Source: Flavobacterium erciyesense (GTDB lineage Bacteria > Bacteroidota > Bacteroidia > Flavobacteriales > Flavobacteriaceae). From it: 64,000 nucleotides of DNA. Position numbers and translations under genes: made by a program. Below, piece after piece: positions 1 to 10,800 of this stretch. The stretch covers positions 1 to 64,000 of the forward strand of contig NZ_JAGPXB010000015.1 in the NCBI RefSeq assembly GCF_018069925.1, given 5' to 3'. The notes beneath the pieces are model-generated. The model did no database searches. It saw nothing but the letters and a program-made list of their open reading frames with translations, and was not told the DNA's origin. How positions within the stretch are numbered: the stretch's first letter is position 1; each line of letters starts with the position of its first letter.

Positions 1-2
1 TT

Positions 3-710
3 TCATTCGTTCTTGTTCTAGCCACACTTTACTTATTGGTTCGTTTTTATCATAATCAGTCGTTTTTATCAGTTACCACTTCACGCAAAAAAGTAGATTG
101 GAAACGTGTTGCCTTTTCATTTACAGTTTGGGCTTCGATTACTATTATCACCACACTTATCTCCTATTTTTTATATCCAGAAGATTTTAAATGGAACTTT
201 AATCCGCTACCTTTTGCCTTTTTGGTAATTATTGGCGCGCTACTAATTCCTATTCAAACCAGTACTGAAGAGTATATTTTTAGAGGTTATTTAATGCAAG
301 GCTTTGCTACTTTATCTAAAAACAAGTGGTTTCCGTTGCTTCTCACTTCCTTGATCTTTGGCGGCATGCATTGGTTTAACCCCGAAGTAACGCAAATGGG
401 CCCGATTATTATGGTATACTACATTGGAACTGGATTATTCTTGGGTATCATTACCTTAATGGATGAGGGTATGGAACTAGCATTGGGATTTCATGCAGCC
501 AACAACCTCATCGGAGCGCTATTAGTAACCTCCGATTGGTCGGCTTTTCAAACCAATTCCATTTTTAAAGATATTTCAAATCCGTCTGCGGGCTTTGATG
601 TGATTTTACCCATCCTGATTATCTATCCTATTTTGTTATTTGTTTTTGGTAAAAAATATCAATGGGCTAATTGGAAAGAAAAATTAACAGGGAAAATTAT
701 AAATGCCTAA
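3..710 (+). CDS. CPBP family intramembrane metalloprotease (5' end outside window)
   Basis: The reading frame is already open at base 3, so the N-terminus lies outside the window. A TTG at base 36 could be read as a start but sits inside a hydrophobic segment. The protein has several membrane segments and the family motifs: an EExxxR stretch (EEYIFRGYLMQG, at codons 78-83 counted from base 36), a following FGGMHW with a conserved His, and a later HAANN. CPBP/CAAX-type proteases cleave or process substrates within the membrane; the substrate here is unknown. The stop overlaps the start of menE by 8 bp, so the two are probably co-transcribed. The family call is firm; the specific role is not known. 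Confidence 0.85.
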   Translation, partial: SFVLVLATLYLLVRFYHNQSFLSVTTSRKKVDWKRVAFSFTVWASITIITTLISYFLYPEDFKWNFNPLPFAFLVIIGALLIPIQTSTEEYIFRGYLMQGFATLSKNKWFPLLLTSLIFGGMHWFNPEVTQMGPIIMVYYIGTGLFLGIITLMDEGMELALGFHAANNLIGALLVTSDWSAFQTNSIFKDISNPSAGFDVILPILIIYPILLFVFGKKYQWANWKEKLTGKIINA

Positions 711-1803
711 CTTTGTTAGAGAACCTAAACCATCTAAAGCTATGACCGCAGCCTATCAAAAAGTACATCCTCTTTTTAAATTAAATGGATTTCATTTAGA
801 TCGAGACGATTTATGTCGAGTAGCTTACAGTTTTATCAAAGAAGGTGATCCGTATGAACAAGCTATTGGCTCCTTTATATTAGATTGGTTTGATGCGAAA
901 CCCTATTTAGAAGTCAGTACTTCTGGTACAACGGGGGCTCCCAAATTAATACAAGTTCAAAAATCAGCAATGGTGCAATCTGCTTTAGCTACCGGGGCTT
1001 ATTTTGATTTAAGTCCAGGAAATAAAGCCTTACACTGCCTTCCAACACAATACATAGCTGGAAAAATGATGCTGGTACGCAGTTTTATTTTGGGGCTTGA
1101 CCTGGATCTCGTAGCACCAAACAGTACTCCTCTTGCTAAAAACACCACAACCTATCATTTTGTAGCAATGGTACCATTGCAGGTACAAAATTCAATAGAT
1201 AGTTTGGGAAAAGTAAAAAAACTAATTGTGGGTGGCGCCAAAATGAATCAAGAACTAGAAAGTTTAGTTGCCGAATTGCCTACGCAAATTTTTGAAACTT
1301 ACGGAATGACCGAAACGGTTTCGCATATTGCTGCTAAACGTGTCGGCACTACTCCTTTCTCTATTTTACCAAATGTAACAATTAGCCAAGATCAGAGAGG
1401 TTGTTTGGTGATTAATGCTCCGCTAGTATCGTCAGAAGTTTTGATAACTAATGATTTGGTTGAAATTATAAATGAAAAAGAATTCATTTTGTTAGGGCGT
1501 GCAGATAACATCATTAACAGCGGAGGAATTAAATTAATTCCTGAACAAATTGAAACAAAGCTCGCCTCAAAAATAAAAGAACGTTTTTTTGTAGCAGGAA
1601 TCTCTGATGCTACTCTAGGAGAAAAATTAGTACTTGTAATTGAAGGCGAAGCAAGAGAAATTTCTCTCAATGTTTTTGAAACTTTAAGTACTTACGAAAA
1701 ACCAAAAGACTATTTCTTTGTTCCGCAATTTCTGGAAACAGAAAGCGGAAAAATAAAAAGAAAAGAAATTATAACTCAGATTCTCCACAACACGACTGCG
1801 TAA
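703..1803 (+). CDS. menE: o-Succinylbenzoate-CoA ligase-like AMP-binding enzyme (MenE)
   Basis: This 366-residue member of the acyl-adenylate superfamily carries the P-loop STSGTTGAPK (residues 72-81), an ETYGMTET adenine-binding motif near residue 200 and a C-terminal GRADNIINSGG hinge region. The protein is short for the superfamily, as the compact MenE enzymes of Bacteroidota are. MenE activates o-succinylbenzoate with ATP and CoA in menaquinone synthesis, the main respiratory quinone of these bacteria. The start overlaps the preceding protease gene by 8 bp. No other men gene is in view, so the pathway assignment rests on length and family resemblance. Confidence 0.8.
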   Translation: MPNFVREPKPSKAMTAAYQKVHPLFKLNGFHLDRDDLCRVAYSFIKEGDPYEQAIGSFILDWFDAKPYLEVSTSGTTGAPKLIQVQKSAMVQSALATGAYFDLSPGNKALHCLPTQYIAGKMMLVRSFILGLDLDLVAPNSTPLAKNTTTYHFVAMVPLQVQNSIDSLGKVKKLIVGGAKMNQELESLVAELPTQIFETYGMTETVSHIAAKRVGTTPFSILPNVTISQDQRGCLVINAPLVSSEVLITNDLVEIINEKEFILLGRADNIINSGGIKLIPEQIETKLASKIKERFFVAGISDATLGEKLVLVIEGEAREISLNVFETLSTYEKPKDYFFVPQFLETESGKIKRKEIITQILHNTTA

Positions 1804-1811
1804 AACAAAAA

Positions 1812-1861
1812 CATCTGAAAGGAAAACCAAATATTATTTGCTTTCTTTTCAGATGATTTTT
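1812..1861. terminator. Terminator between convergent menE and gapN
   Basis: A 14-bp hairpin (1812-1825 with 1842-1855, one G-T pair) is followed by a T-run on the plus strand and preceded by A-rich sequence, so it could end transcription of both convergent genes. Confidence 0.7.
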
Positions 1862-1881
1862 TCTAATTCTACAACCTTAAT

Positions 1882-3462
1882 TTACAATATATAATCCGTA
1901 TTGATGAAGTTGGATTCTTTACTATTGAGTAAGGCTTGAAGAATCTCGTTATTGTAAGCATTGTCTTTTGACGCTACAAAAGTTCGTATCGAAAAAGAGC
2001 GCAAAGCATCATGAATACTTAAAGTTCCCACTGCCGAATCTTTGCGGCCAGTAAACGGAAACACATCGGGACCTCTTTGGCAAGAGCTATTTAAGTTTAC
2101 GCGACAAACTAAATTTACCAATGCATCAATCAATGGTGCTATCGTTGTAATATCCTTACCAAATAAACTTACTTGCTGACCGTAGTTTGATTCGGCCATA
2201 TCGTTAAGTGGTTCTTGAATTTCACTAAAAGTCATAATGGGAACTACAGGACCAAATTGTTCCTCATGATACACCCGCATTGCTTTATTTACTGGAAAAA
2301 GAACCGCTGGAAATATGGCATTTGGAGTTGTTTGTCCTCCTTTTTCATTAATAATAGAAGCACCATTTACAAGCGCATCATCAATTAATTCTTGAATATA
2401 AGCAGGTTTATCTTTTTCAGGAAGTGGTGTCAAAAACACTCCTTTTTCCCAAGGGTTTCCAAAAGCAAGTGCATCTACTTTTGCTGCAAAGCGTTTGTTA
2501 AATTCTGCGGCAATTGATTCGTGTACATAAATAATTTTGAGTGCAGTACAACGTTGTCCGTTAAATGATAAAGAACCTGCAATGCACTCTTGAATTGCCA
2601 AATCTAAGTCAGCATCAGGTAAAACAATCGCTGGATTTTTGGCTTCGAGTCCTAAAATTAGGCGCAATCTGTTTTTATTTGGATGTTGATCTTGTAAGGC
2701 AATCGCTGATTTACTATTGCCAATCAAAGCTAAAATATCAACTTTACCGGATTTCATAATTGGCGATGCTACCTCTCGGCCGCGACCGTAAACAATGTTG
2801 ATAGCTCCTTTTGGAAAACTGTTTCGGAAAGCCTCTAAAAGTGGAGAAATTAATAACACACCGTGTTTTGCTGGCTTGAAAATTACAGGATTACCCATGA
2901 TCAAAGCAGGAATCAATAATGAAAATGTTTCATTCAAAGGATAATTGTACGGACCGAGACACAATACTACTCCGAGAGGCCCACGACGTACCATGGCGTT
3001 GATGCCTTGTACTTTCGAGAAAAAGGCGCTACGAGTGTTAAGCTCTTTTAAACTTGTAATCGTATCGTAAATATATTCTACTGTACGATCGAATTCTTTT
3101 TCAGAATCGCCCAATGATTTACCAATTTCCCACATTAATAGTTTTACAACTTCGCTGCGGGTGGTTTTCATTTGTTCAACAAAGCGCTCCATACATTTAA
3201 TTCGGTCAGCAACTTTCATAGTTGGCCAAAGTCCTTGTCCGTTGTTGTACGCTTCACTTGCAGCTTGCACTGCTTCGTTAGCTTCTGCCTCGCCCATAAA
3301 AGGAATAGACCCCAACAAAGTGGGTCCATAAGCATCAGTGGAGGAAATTGTTGAAAAAACAGGTGTGGTTTGTCCCTCCCACTTTTTTAATTCGCCATTG
3401 ATCAAATAGGTATCTTGATTCAATAAGGCTGTTATCTGAAATTCTTCAGGAATTGTATTCAT
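1882..3462 (-). CDS. gapN: NADP-dependent glyceraldehyde-3-phosphate dehydrogenase, non-phosphorylating type (GapN-like)
   Basis: This 526-residue protein belongs to the aldehyde dehydrogenase superfamily. Visible catalytic features are the oxyanion Asn in PYNYP (about residue 173), the Lys in FKPAK (about 196), the general-base Glu in GLEAKNP (273) and the nucleophilic Cys in GQRCTALK (305). GapN enzymes oxidise glyceraldehyde-3-phosphate directly to 3-phosphoglycerate, making NADPH and bypassing the phosphorylating step. The length and the [15 protein letters not shown] combination match the GapN-like proteins of flavobacteria. It is transcribed singly, convergent with menE and separated from the next gene by 43 bp. 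A different aldehyde substrate cannot be excluded. Confidence 0.8.
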   Translation of the reverse strand: MNTIPEEFQITALLNQDTYLINGELKKWEGQTTPVFSTISSTDAYGPTLLGSIPFMGEAEANEAVQAASEAYNNGQGLWPTMKVADRIKCMERFVEQMKTTRSEVVKLLMWEIGKSLGDSEKEFDRTVEYIYDTITSLKELNTRSAFFSKVQGINAMVRRGPLGVVLCLGPYNYPLNETFSLLIPALIMGNPVIFKPAKHGVLLISPLLEAFRNSFPKGAINIVYGRGREVASPIMKSGKVDILALIGNSKSAIALQDQHPNKNRLRLILGLEAKNPAIVLPDADLDLAIQECIAGSLSFNGQRCTALKIIYVHESIAAEFNKRFAAKVDALAFGNPWEKGVFLTPLPEKDKPAYIQELIDDALVNGASIINEKGGQTTPNAIFPAVLFPVNKAMRVYHEEQFGPVVPIMTFSEIQEPLNDMAESNYGQQVSLFGKDITTIAPLIDALVNLVCRVNLNSSCQRGPDVFPFTGRKDSAVGTLSIHDALRSFSIRTFVASKDNAYNNEILQALLNSKESNFINTDYIL

Positions 3463-3505
3463 TTAGTTGGTGTTTTGTGGTTAGTTAATTAGCTATTGTA
3501 GTGGT

Positions 3506-3817
3506 TTACGGCTCTACCACTTCACCTTCCCAATCTAAGATTCCTCCTAGCAAATTATAGGCATATTCAAAACCCAGTTGATTCATAATTTCGCAAGCTT
3601 TGGCGCTACGCATTCCGGAACGGCAATACACGTAGTATTTTTTATCTTTATCCAATTCTTCAACAGCGTCAATAAAGCCTTGACCTTTGTGAATATCAAT
3701 ATTAATAGCGTTTGCGATAAAACCTTCGTTAAACTCATCAGCAGTTCTTACGTCAAGTATTACCGCATTTTCTTCAGCTTCAAACTGAGCTACCCAATCT
3801 TCTTGTGTTAAATTCAT
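3506..3817 (-). CDS. Single-domain rhodanese-like protein
   Basis: This 103-residue protein is a lone rhodanese domain with LDVRTADEF near residues 21-29 and the active-site loop CRSGMR containing Cys65. Such proteins transfer sulfane sulfur through a cysteine persulfide. It lies next to, and divergent from, a Crp/Fnr regulator, a TauE/SafE permease and a metallo-beta-lactamase/rhodanese protein, so a role in handling sulfide or thiosulfate is likely. It has no signal peptide and should be cytoplasmic. Confidence 0.85.
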   Translation of the reverse strand: MNLTQEDWVAQFEAEENAVILDVRTADEFNEGFIANAINIDIHKGQGFIDAVEELDKDKKYYVYCRSGMRSAKACEIMNQLGFEYAYNLLGGILDWEGEVVEP

Positions 3818-4102
3818 AATGATGTTTTTTTTGTAAAAATACGACGTTTTTAAGTAACAGTTATCGTGGCTTTTGTTAATTAGATAATAAATAGCAGAAA
3901 ACGATTTCGCAACCGCATTACAATCAATACTATAGCCGAAATCGGTTTTAAAACTAAGAAAACACCCTATTTCACCGATAGGACATACAAAATTAATTAC
4001 TTAAAAATAAAGTAGTTAGCTTAAAAAATATATCAAAATTACCTGCTATTCTCTATTTTATAAAGTACTTTTACCAGCATCGAAAATTAAAATAAACAAC
4101 AG

Positions 4103-4735
4103 ATGATTGTTCCTTTAAAAACAATTTTTCCGCAGTTCTCGCCTGACCTACTCGCTGCCATAGACCACGAAGCTTCCTACCAAACACAAGAGGCAGGTAG
4201 TATTTTAATGCGAACTGGTCAGTACATAAAAAATACGGTATTGGTCGTGAGCGGCACCATAAAAATTTATCGTGAAGACCAAGATGGTGGTGAATTTTTT
4301 ATGTATTATTTGCATCCGGGACAAGCTTGTGCTATATCGATGATTTGTGCCACTAGAAATGAGAAAAGCCAAATAATGGCCAAAGTAGTTGATGAAGTCG
4401 AGCTAATCACCATCCCGTTAGCGGTTATGGACAAATGGATGATGCAGCATCGCTCTTGGTACGAATTTGTAATCGAAACCTATCGAAACAGATTTGAAGA
4501 AGTTTTAGAAGTAATTGATAGCATTGCATTTAGAGCGATGGATGAACGTTTGGAATTCTACTTGCAGCGCCATGCAGACTCATGTGGCTGTAATGAGCTA
4601 AAATTATCTCATCAAGAAATTGCATCCGATTTAAATACCTCAAGAGAAGTTATTTCAAGACTTTTAAAAAAAATGGAGCAAAGAGGTTTGCTGAAATTGC
4701 ATCGTAATAACATCGAACTACTTTCTAAAAAATAA
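4103..4735 (+). CDS. Crp/Fnr family transcriptional regulator
   Basis: The 210-residue protein has an N-terminal cyclic-nucleotide-binding-type beta-barrel (about residues 1-120), a long dimerisation helix and a C-terminal winged helix-turn-helix (LSHQEIASDLNTSREVISRLLKKME). Cysteines occur in GQACAISMIC and in SCGC just before the HTH, so redox or metal sensing is possible, but there is no Fnr N-terminal Cys cluster. It opens a group with a TauE permease and a persulfide dioxygenase-like gene, suggesting that it controls sulfur detoxification. That regulatory target is inferred from neighbourhood only. Confidence 0.85.
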   Translation: MIVPLKTIFPQFSPDLLAAIDHEASYQTQEAGSILMRTGQYIKNTVLVVSGTIKIYREDQDGGEFFMYYLHPGQACAISMICATRNEKSQIMAKVVDEVELITIPLAVMDKWMMQHRSWYEFVIETYRNRFEEVLEVIDSIAFRAMDERLEFYLQRHADSCGCNELKLSHQEIASDLNTSREVISRLLKKMEQRGLLKLHRNNIELLSKK

Positions 4736-4767
4736 CACTTATTGTTTCCTTATCATTATAACTTACT

Positions 4768-5553
4768 ATGGAATATTTTGGCTATTTGGCTTCAATAATT
4801 ATCGGACTTTCGTTGGGTTTAATTGGTGGCGGCGGATCAATATTAACAATTCCAATTTTAGTGTACTTATTTAAAATTGACGTTGAATTGGCTACTACCT
4901 ATTCCTTATTTATCGTAGGGGTTACATCCTTATTAGGCTGTATTAGCCATTATAAGATGGGCAACTTACAACTAAAGTCGGCTTTATACTTTGCCGTACC
5001 ATCCGTATTTTCTATTTTGATTATTCGAGAAGTAATTTTTCCGCAAATTGCCACTACCTTGTTCACCATAGCAACTTATCAAGTTTCTAAAAACGATTTA
5101 ATCATGATTGTTTTTTCGATTCTAATGATGGCGGCAGCGATAGCAATGATTCGAAAAAGCAAACCCATTCCTGAAGGTTTAAAAACAAATTACATACAAT
5201 TGGGCTTTATTGGTTTTGTTGTGGGAATTGTGACAGGTTTCTTGGGCGCAGGAGGCGGATTTTTGATTATTCCTGCCTTATTATTTTTTGCTAACCTACC
5301 AATGAAACAAGCTGTTGGAACTTCCTTACTGATTATATTTATCAACTCAAGTATCGGCTTTGTGGGCGATTTGTATATCGGGACTGCGATTGATTATCAG
5401 TTATTATTAGTAATTGCTGCGATGGCTTTTGTTGGAATGCTGATTGGAATTCAAATTTCAAAGAAAATTAATGGAGCACAACTCAAACCTATTTTTGGTT
5501 GGTTTGTTTTAATCATGGGCGTGTACATTATTACTAGAGAACTTTTTTGCTAA
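4768..5553 (+). CDS. TauE/SafE family sulfite/anion permease
   Basis: This 261-residue integral membrane protein has about eight hydrophobic segments and the duplicated glycine-rich motifs of the family: GLIGGGGSILTIPIL near the start and GFLGAGGGFLIIPALL in the second half. TauE/SafE proteins move sulfite, sulfoacetate or similar anions across the inner membrane. It begins 33 bp after the Crp/Fnr regulator and precedes a persulfide dioxygenase-like gene, so export of sulfite formed during sulfide oxidation is a reasonable reading. The substrate is inferred. Confidence 0.85.
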   Translation: MEYFGYLASIIIGLSLGLIGGGGSILTIPILVYLFKIDVELATTYSLFIVGVTSLLGCISHYKMGNLQLKSALYFAVPSVFSILIIREVIFPQIATTLFTIATYQVSKNDLIMIVFSILMMAAAIAMIRKSKPIPEGLKTNYIQLGFIGFVVGIVTGFLGAGGGFLIIPALLFFANLPMKQAVGTSLLIIFINSSIGFVGDLYIGTAIDYQLLLVIAAMAFVGMLIGIQISKKINGAQLKPIFGWFVLIMGVYIITRELFC

Positions 5554-5602
5554 AAAATATACAACTGTAACAATTATCACTTTTATTACTAAAAAACAAA
5601 AG

Positions 5603-5610
5603 TACATTTG
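5603..5610 (+). promoter_or_regulatory. Putative -7 promoter element (TACATTTG)
   Basis: TACATTTG fits the Bacteroidota -7 consensus TAnnTTTG about 25 bp upstream of the metallo-beta-lactamase start. It lies inside the interrupted palindrome AGTACA-TT-TGTACT (5601-5614), a possible regulator site. I found no convincing -33 element. Confidence 0.4.
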
Positions 5611-5632
5611 TACTCAAATAAAACATACTATT

Positions 5633-7051
5633 ATGAAAATTGAACAAATATATACCGGATGTTTAGCACAAGGTGCTTATTACATTACTTCAAATGGAGT
5701 TGCAGCAATCATTGATCCACTGCGTGAAACACAACCGTACTTAGATCGTTTGCAAAGAGATGGAGTAGTATTAAAATATATTTTTGAGACTCATTTTCAC
5801 GCTGATTTCGTATCGGGCCATTTGGATTTAAGCAAGCAAACAGGAGCACCTATTGTTTATGGTCCGCTAGCATTACCTGCTTTTGAAGCGATATCAGCAA
5901 CTGACGGGCAATTATTTCCTCTTGGAAATGTAACTATCAAAGTATTGCATACGCCAGGACACACAATGGAGAGTACTTCGTATTTATTGTTGGATGAAAA
6001 CGGTAAAGAACACGCACTTTTTTCAGGTGATACTTTGTTTATTGGCGATGTTGGCCGACCTGATTTGGCACAAAAAGCGGCGCATTTAACACAAGAACAA
6101 TTAGCTGCTACATTATATCAATCGTTACGTTCAAAAATAATGACTTTGCCAGATGATGTGATTGTTTATCCGGCCCATGGTGCAGGTAGCGCTTGTGGCA
6201 AAAACATGAGTAAAGAAACAATATCAACCATTGGAAACCAAAAAGCAACAAACTACGCTTTACGTGCGAATATGACGGAAGCCGAGTTTATTCAAGAAGT
6301 CACAGATGGTTTATTGCCTCCTCCAGCCTATTTTGGTATGAACGTAGCAATGAACAAAGAAGGTTACGAAAGTTTTGAACATGTTTTAAACCTAGGTATG
6401 AGAGCACTTACACCTAAAGAGTTTGAAACTGCAGCCTCTGAAACTGGAGCATTATTGCTTGATACTCGAAAAAATGGTGAATTTGCCAAAGGTTTTATTC
6501 CGCAATCGATTAATATTGGTATTGATGGTGACTTTGCTCCGTGGGTAGGATCGATGATTGCCGATGTTAAACAACCTATTTTAATTATTTGCGAGGTGGG
6601 TCAAGAAGAGGAAACTGTTACTCGATTAAGTCGCGTAGGTTTCGATAATTTGGTAGGCCACTTGGCAGGAGGTTTTGAGTCTTGGGCAACTGCAGGAAAA
6701 GAAACCGATACTATTAATAGAATTACTGCCGAAACATTTGCAAATCAAGTAATTATTGGTGAGGACAAAGTAATTGACATTCGAAAAGCAACAGAATATG
6801 CAGCGGAGCACGTAACAGATGCTTACAGCAAACCACTCGCTTCTATTAATGATTGGATTGAAGATATTGACCCGAAACAACACTTTTTTATTCATTGTGC
6901 AGGCGGATATCGCAGTATGATAGCAGCATCAATTTTAGAAGCAAGAGGATTTAGAAATTTTACTGAAATTGAAGGTGGATTTAACGCTATTGCAAAAACT
7001 GAGGTTCCAAAAACTGATTTTGTTTGTCAGAGTAAAATACTTCAAAACTAA
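5633..7051 (+). CDS. Metallo-beta-lactamase fold protein with two rhodanese domains (persulfide dioxygenase-like)
   Basis: The 472-residue protein starts with a metallo-beta-lactamase domain (about 1-235) holding the metal motif THFHADFVSGH (residues 53-63), the later HTPGHT and a GDTLFIGDVGRPD loop typical of ETHE1/persulfide dioxygenases. Two rhodanese domains follow, about 255-355 and 365-465. Both keep a Cys in the active loop position (IICEVGQEEE and HCAGGYRS). Enzymes of this kind oxidise glutathione or low-molecular-weight persulfides to sulfite and pass sulfur on through the rhodanese parts. It closes the group begun by the Crp/Fnr regulator and the TauE permease. The domain calls are firm; the exact reaction is inferred. 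Confidence 0.87.
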   Translation: MKIEQIYTGCLAQGAYYITSNGVAAIIDPLRETQPYLDRLQRDGVVLKYIFETHFHADFVSGHLDLSKQTGAPIVYGPLALPAFEAISATDGQLFPLGNVTIKVLHTPGHTMESTSYLLLDENGKEHALFSGDTLFIGDVGRPDLAQKAAHLTQEQLAATLYQSLRSKIMTLPDDVIVYPAHGAGSACGKNMSKETISTIGNQKATNYALRANMTEAEFIQEVTDGLLPPPAYFGMNVAMNKEGYESFEHVLNLGMRALTPKEFETAASETGALLLDTRKNGEFAKGFIPQSINIGIDGDFAPWVGSMIADVKQPILIICEVGQEEETVTRLSRVGFDNLVGHLAGGFESWATAGKETDTINRITAETFANQVIIGEDKVIDIRKATEYAAEHVTDAYSKPLASINDWIEDIDPKQHFFIHCAGGYRSMIAASILEARGFRNFTEIEGGFNAIAKTEVPKTDFVCQSKILQN

Positions 7052-7156
7052 TTCAACAAAGGTACTATTGCCATGAACCTCAACATTTATTAGTGTGATT
7101 TTCATATTTTAAATAATTTGGAAATCGCACTGCTAATTTAAATAAAGATTGAATTA

Positions 7157-7768
7157 ATGAGTGAATCGAAAGAGATCAATTTGAATCAAACCCTAAACAA
7201 GAATTATTGGGATAATCGTTACCAAACGAACAATACCCAATGGGATATTGGTCAAGTTGCACCACCAATTCAGGAATTTATAGACACTATTGCTGATAAA
7301 AATGCTAGAATCCTTATTCCTGGTTGTGGTAATTGTTACGAAGCCATTTATTTGCTTCAACAAGGATTTACAGCTATTACCTTGATTGATATTGCACCAA
7401 CATTAGTAAATAGCTTACAGGTAAAATTCAAAGATAATCCACAAATACAAGTAATTTTAGGAGATTTTTTCGAGCATCAAGATAGCTACGATTATATTCT
7501 TGAGCAAACTTTCTTTTGTGCGTTGCCTCCGCAAAACAGACCCTTGTATGTTTCAAAAATGAAAGAATTGCTCGCTCCCAAAGGTGTTTTGTTTGGACTT
7601 TTATTTGACCGTGATTTTGAATCAGGACCTCCATTTGGCGGAAATAAACTGGAGTACCACGGTTTATTTGAATCAGATTTTAATATCATTAGCCTTGAAA
7701 AAGCCAAGAATTCAATTCAGCCAAGAGCCAATGCGGAAGTTTTTATTCATTTTCTTAGAAAAAATTAA
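7157..7768 (+). CDS. SAM-dependent methyltransferase, thiopurine methyltransferase (TPMT)-like
   Basis: This 203-residue class I methyltransferase starts with YWDNRYQTNNTQWDIGQVAPP, a hallmark of the TPMT-like family. It has a glycine-rich SAM loop (ARILIPGCGNCYEAIYLLQQGF) and a later QTFFCALPP motif. TPMT-like bacterial proteins methylate thiols, selenium or tellurium compounds, or other small nucleophiles. Its position after the sulfur-detoxification genes fits thiol or sulfide methylation. The spacing of 105 bp leaves co-transcription open. Confidence 0.82.
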   Translation: MSESKEINLNQTLNKNYWDNRYQTNNTQWDIGQVAPPIQEFIDTIADKNARILIPGCGNCYEAIYLLQQGFTAITLIDIAPTLVNSLQVKFKDNPQIQVILGDFFEHQDSYDYILEQTFFCALPPQNRPLYVSKMKELLAPKGVLFGLLFDRDFESGPPFGGNKLEYHGLFESDFNIISLEKAKNSIQPRANAEVFIHFLRKN

Positions 7769-7846
7769 GGTTTGTGCTGTAAAAATAAGTTTAACATTCG
7801 CTGTCAAGCATCTTTTATAATTTTAACTCTTTACAGATATAAAATG

Positions 7847-7888
7847 ACGGATAAGAACTGCAAGTAAACAGTTTTTATCCGTTTTTTA
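7847..7888. terminator. Terminator between convergent methyltransferase and histidine kinase genes
   Basis: A 14-bp stem (7847-7860 with 7869-7882, one G-T pair) with an 8-base loop and a trailing T-run lies between the two convergent genes and can serve both. Confidence 0.75.
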
Positions 7889-7889
7889 A

Positions 7890-10800
7890 TTATTTCTTGG
7901 TTAACCACAGCTGTAACATTTTCTCTAGATCTGATTGTATAATTGGTTTAGGTAAATAATCATTAATTCCAGCTTCTAAACATTTTTCCTTATCTCCAAT
8001 CATGATTCCTGCCGTAATTGCAATTATGGGAACCTCTTTGTACCCATCTATTTTTCGAATTTCGGCTGTAGCTTCGTATCCATTTTTGTTTGGCATTTGG
8101 ATGTCCATCAAAATAAGATCGGGTTTGTAATTTCGAGATATTTCAATGGCTTCATTTCCATCTTTTGCTTCATATACGGTACAATCAGCAACAAGCCTTT
8201 TAACAAACGTTTTAGCCAACATCATATTGATTTTATTATCCTCAACAATAAGAATCTTTTTATCTTTTAATTCAAATTGAGGAGCAGTTATACTCCCTTC
8301 AATAGATTTTTGAATTGCTATTAATTCATTTTTTTTATGTTTGGCGTTTTTAAATTTAATTTCAAAAAAGAAATCGCTTCCTTCGCCTAAGGTACTTATC
8401 AATTGAAGCTTGCTGTTCATCAAAGCCAAAAGTTGGTTTGAAATTGCCAAACCTAGCCCGGTGCCACCAAATTTTCGGTTAGTCGAATTGTCTTCTTGTA
8501 CAAAGGATTTAAATATTTTTTTGTTGTTATCAGTTTTGATTCCTACTCCGGTATCTTTTACAGAAAACTTTATAGTTGACCACTTTTGCCCCGAAGATTT
8601 TATTTTATTTATATCTAAACGAATTTCGCCAAAATGAGTAAACTTAATAGCGTTGCTCAAGAGATTGACTAAAATTTGTTTCAATCGAACGGAATCTGCC
8701 ATAATGTATTGTGGCAACAGTTTATCTATATTTAATGTTAGTTGGATGTTCTTTTTGCTGGCCTGAATTTTGAATAAATTAATTACTTGAGTGGTCAACT
8801 TTACAAGATTAACCTCTTCAATGTTCAGTTCTAATTTTCCAGATTCAATTTTAGAAAAATCCAAAACGTCATTAACAATATCCATAAGTGTTGCTGCTGA
8901 CTCATTTACGGTAGTCATGTATTCCGCCTGATTTTTCTTTAAATTAGACTTCATTAATAGGTGTGTAAAACCAATAATTCCGTTCAGAGGCGTTCGTATT
9001 TCGTGGCTCATATTGGCCAAGAAATCAGTTTTTGCTTTGTTGGCTGCTTCGGCTTGCTCTTTGGCTTTCAGCAATTCCATTTCAAGAGTTTTTTGTTCAG
9101 TTATATCAATAAAACTTATAATTACCTCTACTAAATTGCCGTTCATATCAAAATCAGGAAAACCATTGACCAACAACCAAGTCATAGTGCTTGAATCAGG
9201 CAATTCTAAACCAATTTTAAAGTTTTTTAGAGGTTTTTTAGAGGTTATAATTTGATTTACCGGATACCATTCGAACGTCATTTTATCGTTGTTTTCATCG
9301 TAAAACTTCCAAATTGGATTACTAGCCGTCATTCCCTTTAAGGATTCAACATCGTACGCTAATAATTCAGCTGCCTTTTGATTCCATACAATGATTGAAG
9401 TATCAGGAGCGTGAACAATGATTCCTGCATCTAAATTACTAATCAGTCCACGGTATCGTTCTTCACTTTTAAAAAGCATAAGATCGGACTGCTTTGATTG
9501 TGTAACATCACGACTCAAACAAATAAAGTGTTTCTGATCGCTTGCGCTGTCATACATTGGCGCAACCGACAATTCAAACCAATGCAAGCCTTTATCAGGT
9601 AAGTATAGTGAATATTGACGTCCCGTTGAATATCCAAATTCACTAGCCTCTTTTATTGCTGATAAAATCAAATTGGATGCGTCAGGTGGTAATATCTCTG
9701 AAAACAACTTTCCAAGAAAGTAATCGGGAGTTACAATCAATAATTCATTGGTACTTGAATGGTAATTGTATATTCTTCCGTCTTCGTCTAATTCGAAAAG
9801 CATATCAGGAATGGCGCCAAGAATAGCTTCCATTTTTTTATGCATTTTCATGAACGCATTTTCAATTTTTTTCCGTTCGCTAATATTTCTAACAATTGCC
9901 ACAATCCTTCCATCAGCAATCATCTTAGCAGTAATTTCGACAACAACTAAAGAACCGTCTTTATGTTGCATACTGCGTTCTAGTAACGTTTGTTGACCAT
10001 TTGCAAGTTCATTAAACATTAATGGAATTCTTTCTAGTTCTTCATTTTGAAATAAATCACTTACGTTTTTAGAGCACAATTCTTCCTTAGAATAGCCCAA
10101 CATCTTACAAGCACTTTCGTTTACTTCTAATAGATTACCAGCAACATTATTAATAAAAATCGCATCAGATGCTTGCTCAATTAAACTGCGGTATTGTTCT
10201 TCACTGTTGCTAAGTTTTTCTTTGATGTTTTTTAACTCTGTTATTTCAGTTAATGCTCCGTTTAACCGAATAGCCTTTCCACTCTGGTCCCGGGTGACAA
10301 CACCACGGTCGTAAAATATACCGTAAGTACCATCGGCTTTGAGAAAACGAAACTCATCTGACCAGTTGCGTTCTGCGCCAGCGTAAGTATCATCTAACTT
10401 TTTTGTAACCCGTTCGCGATCATCAGGATGCACTTTAGAACGCCATAAAGCTGCATTATTTATTCCATCAGGCTCTAAACTTCCAAAACCTAATAAATCA
10501 ATAAATGTTTGATTATTCCAACTTTGGCCAGTAACCAAATCTACTTCAAAAACAGCATCATTGGTAGCCTGTGCAATAGTTTCAAATCGCGAATTTGCAG
10601 TCTTGAGTTCCTCTTCGGCTTTTTTAATTTCGGATAAGTCAAGTCCCATTCCTAACAAACATCGTTCTCCGTTATATTGAATTGGGTTCGAGTTTATGAA
10701 AAACGGAACCTTCACCTTATTTTTTGTCTGAAAAACAACTTCAATCCCAGGCAATTTATCACCTTCTTCAAAGTTTGATCCAAATGCTAGTTCTATTCGA

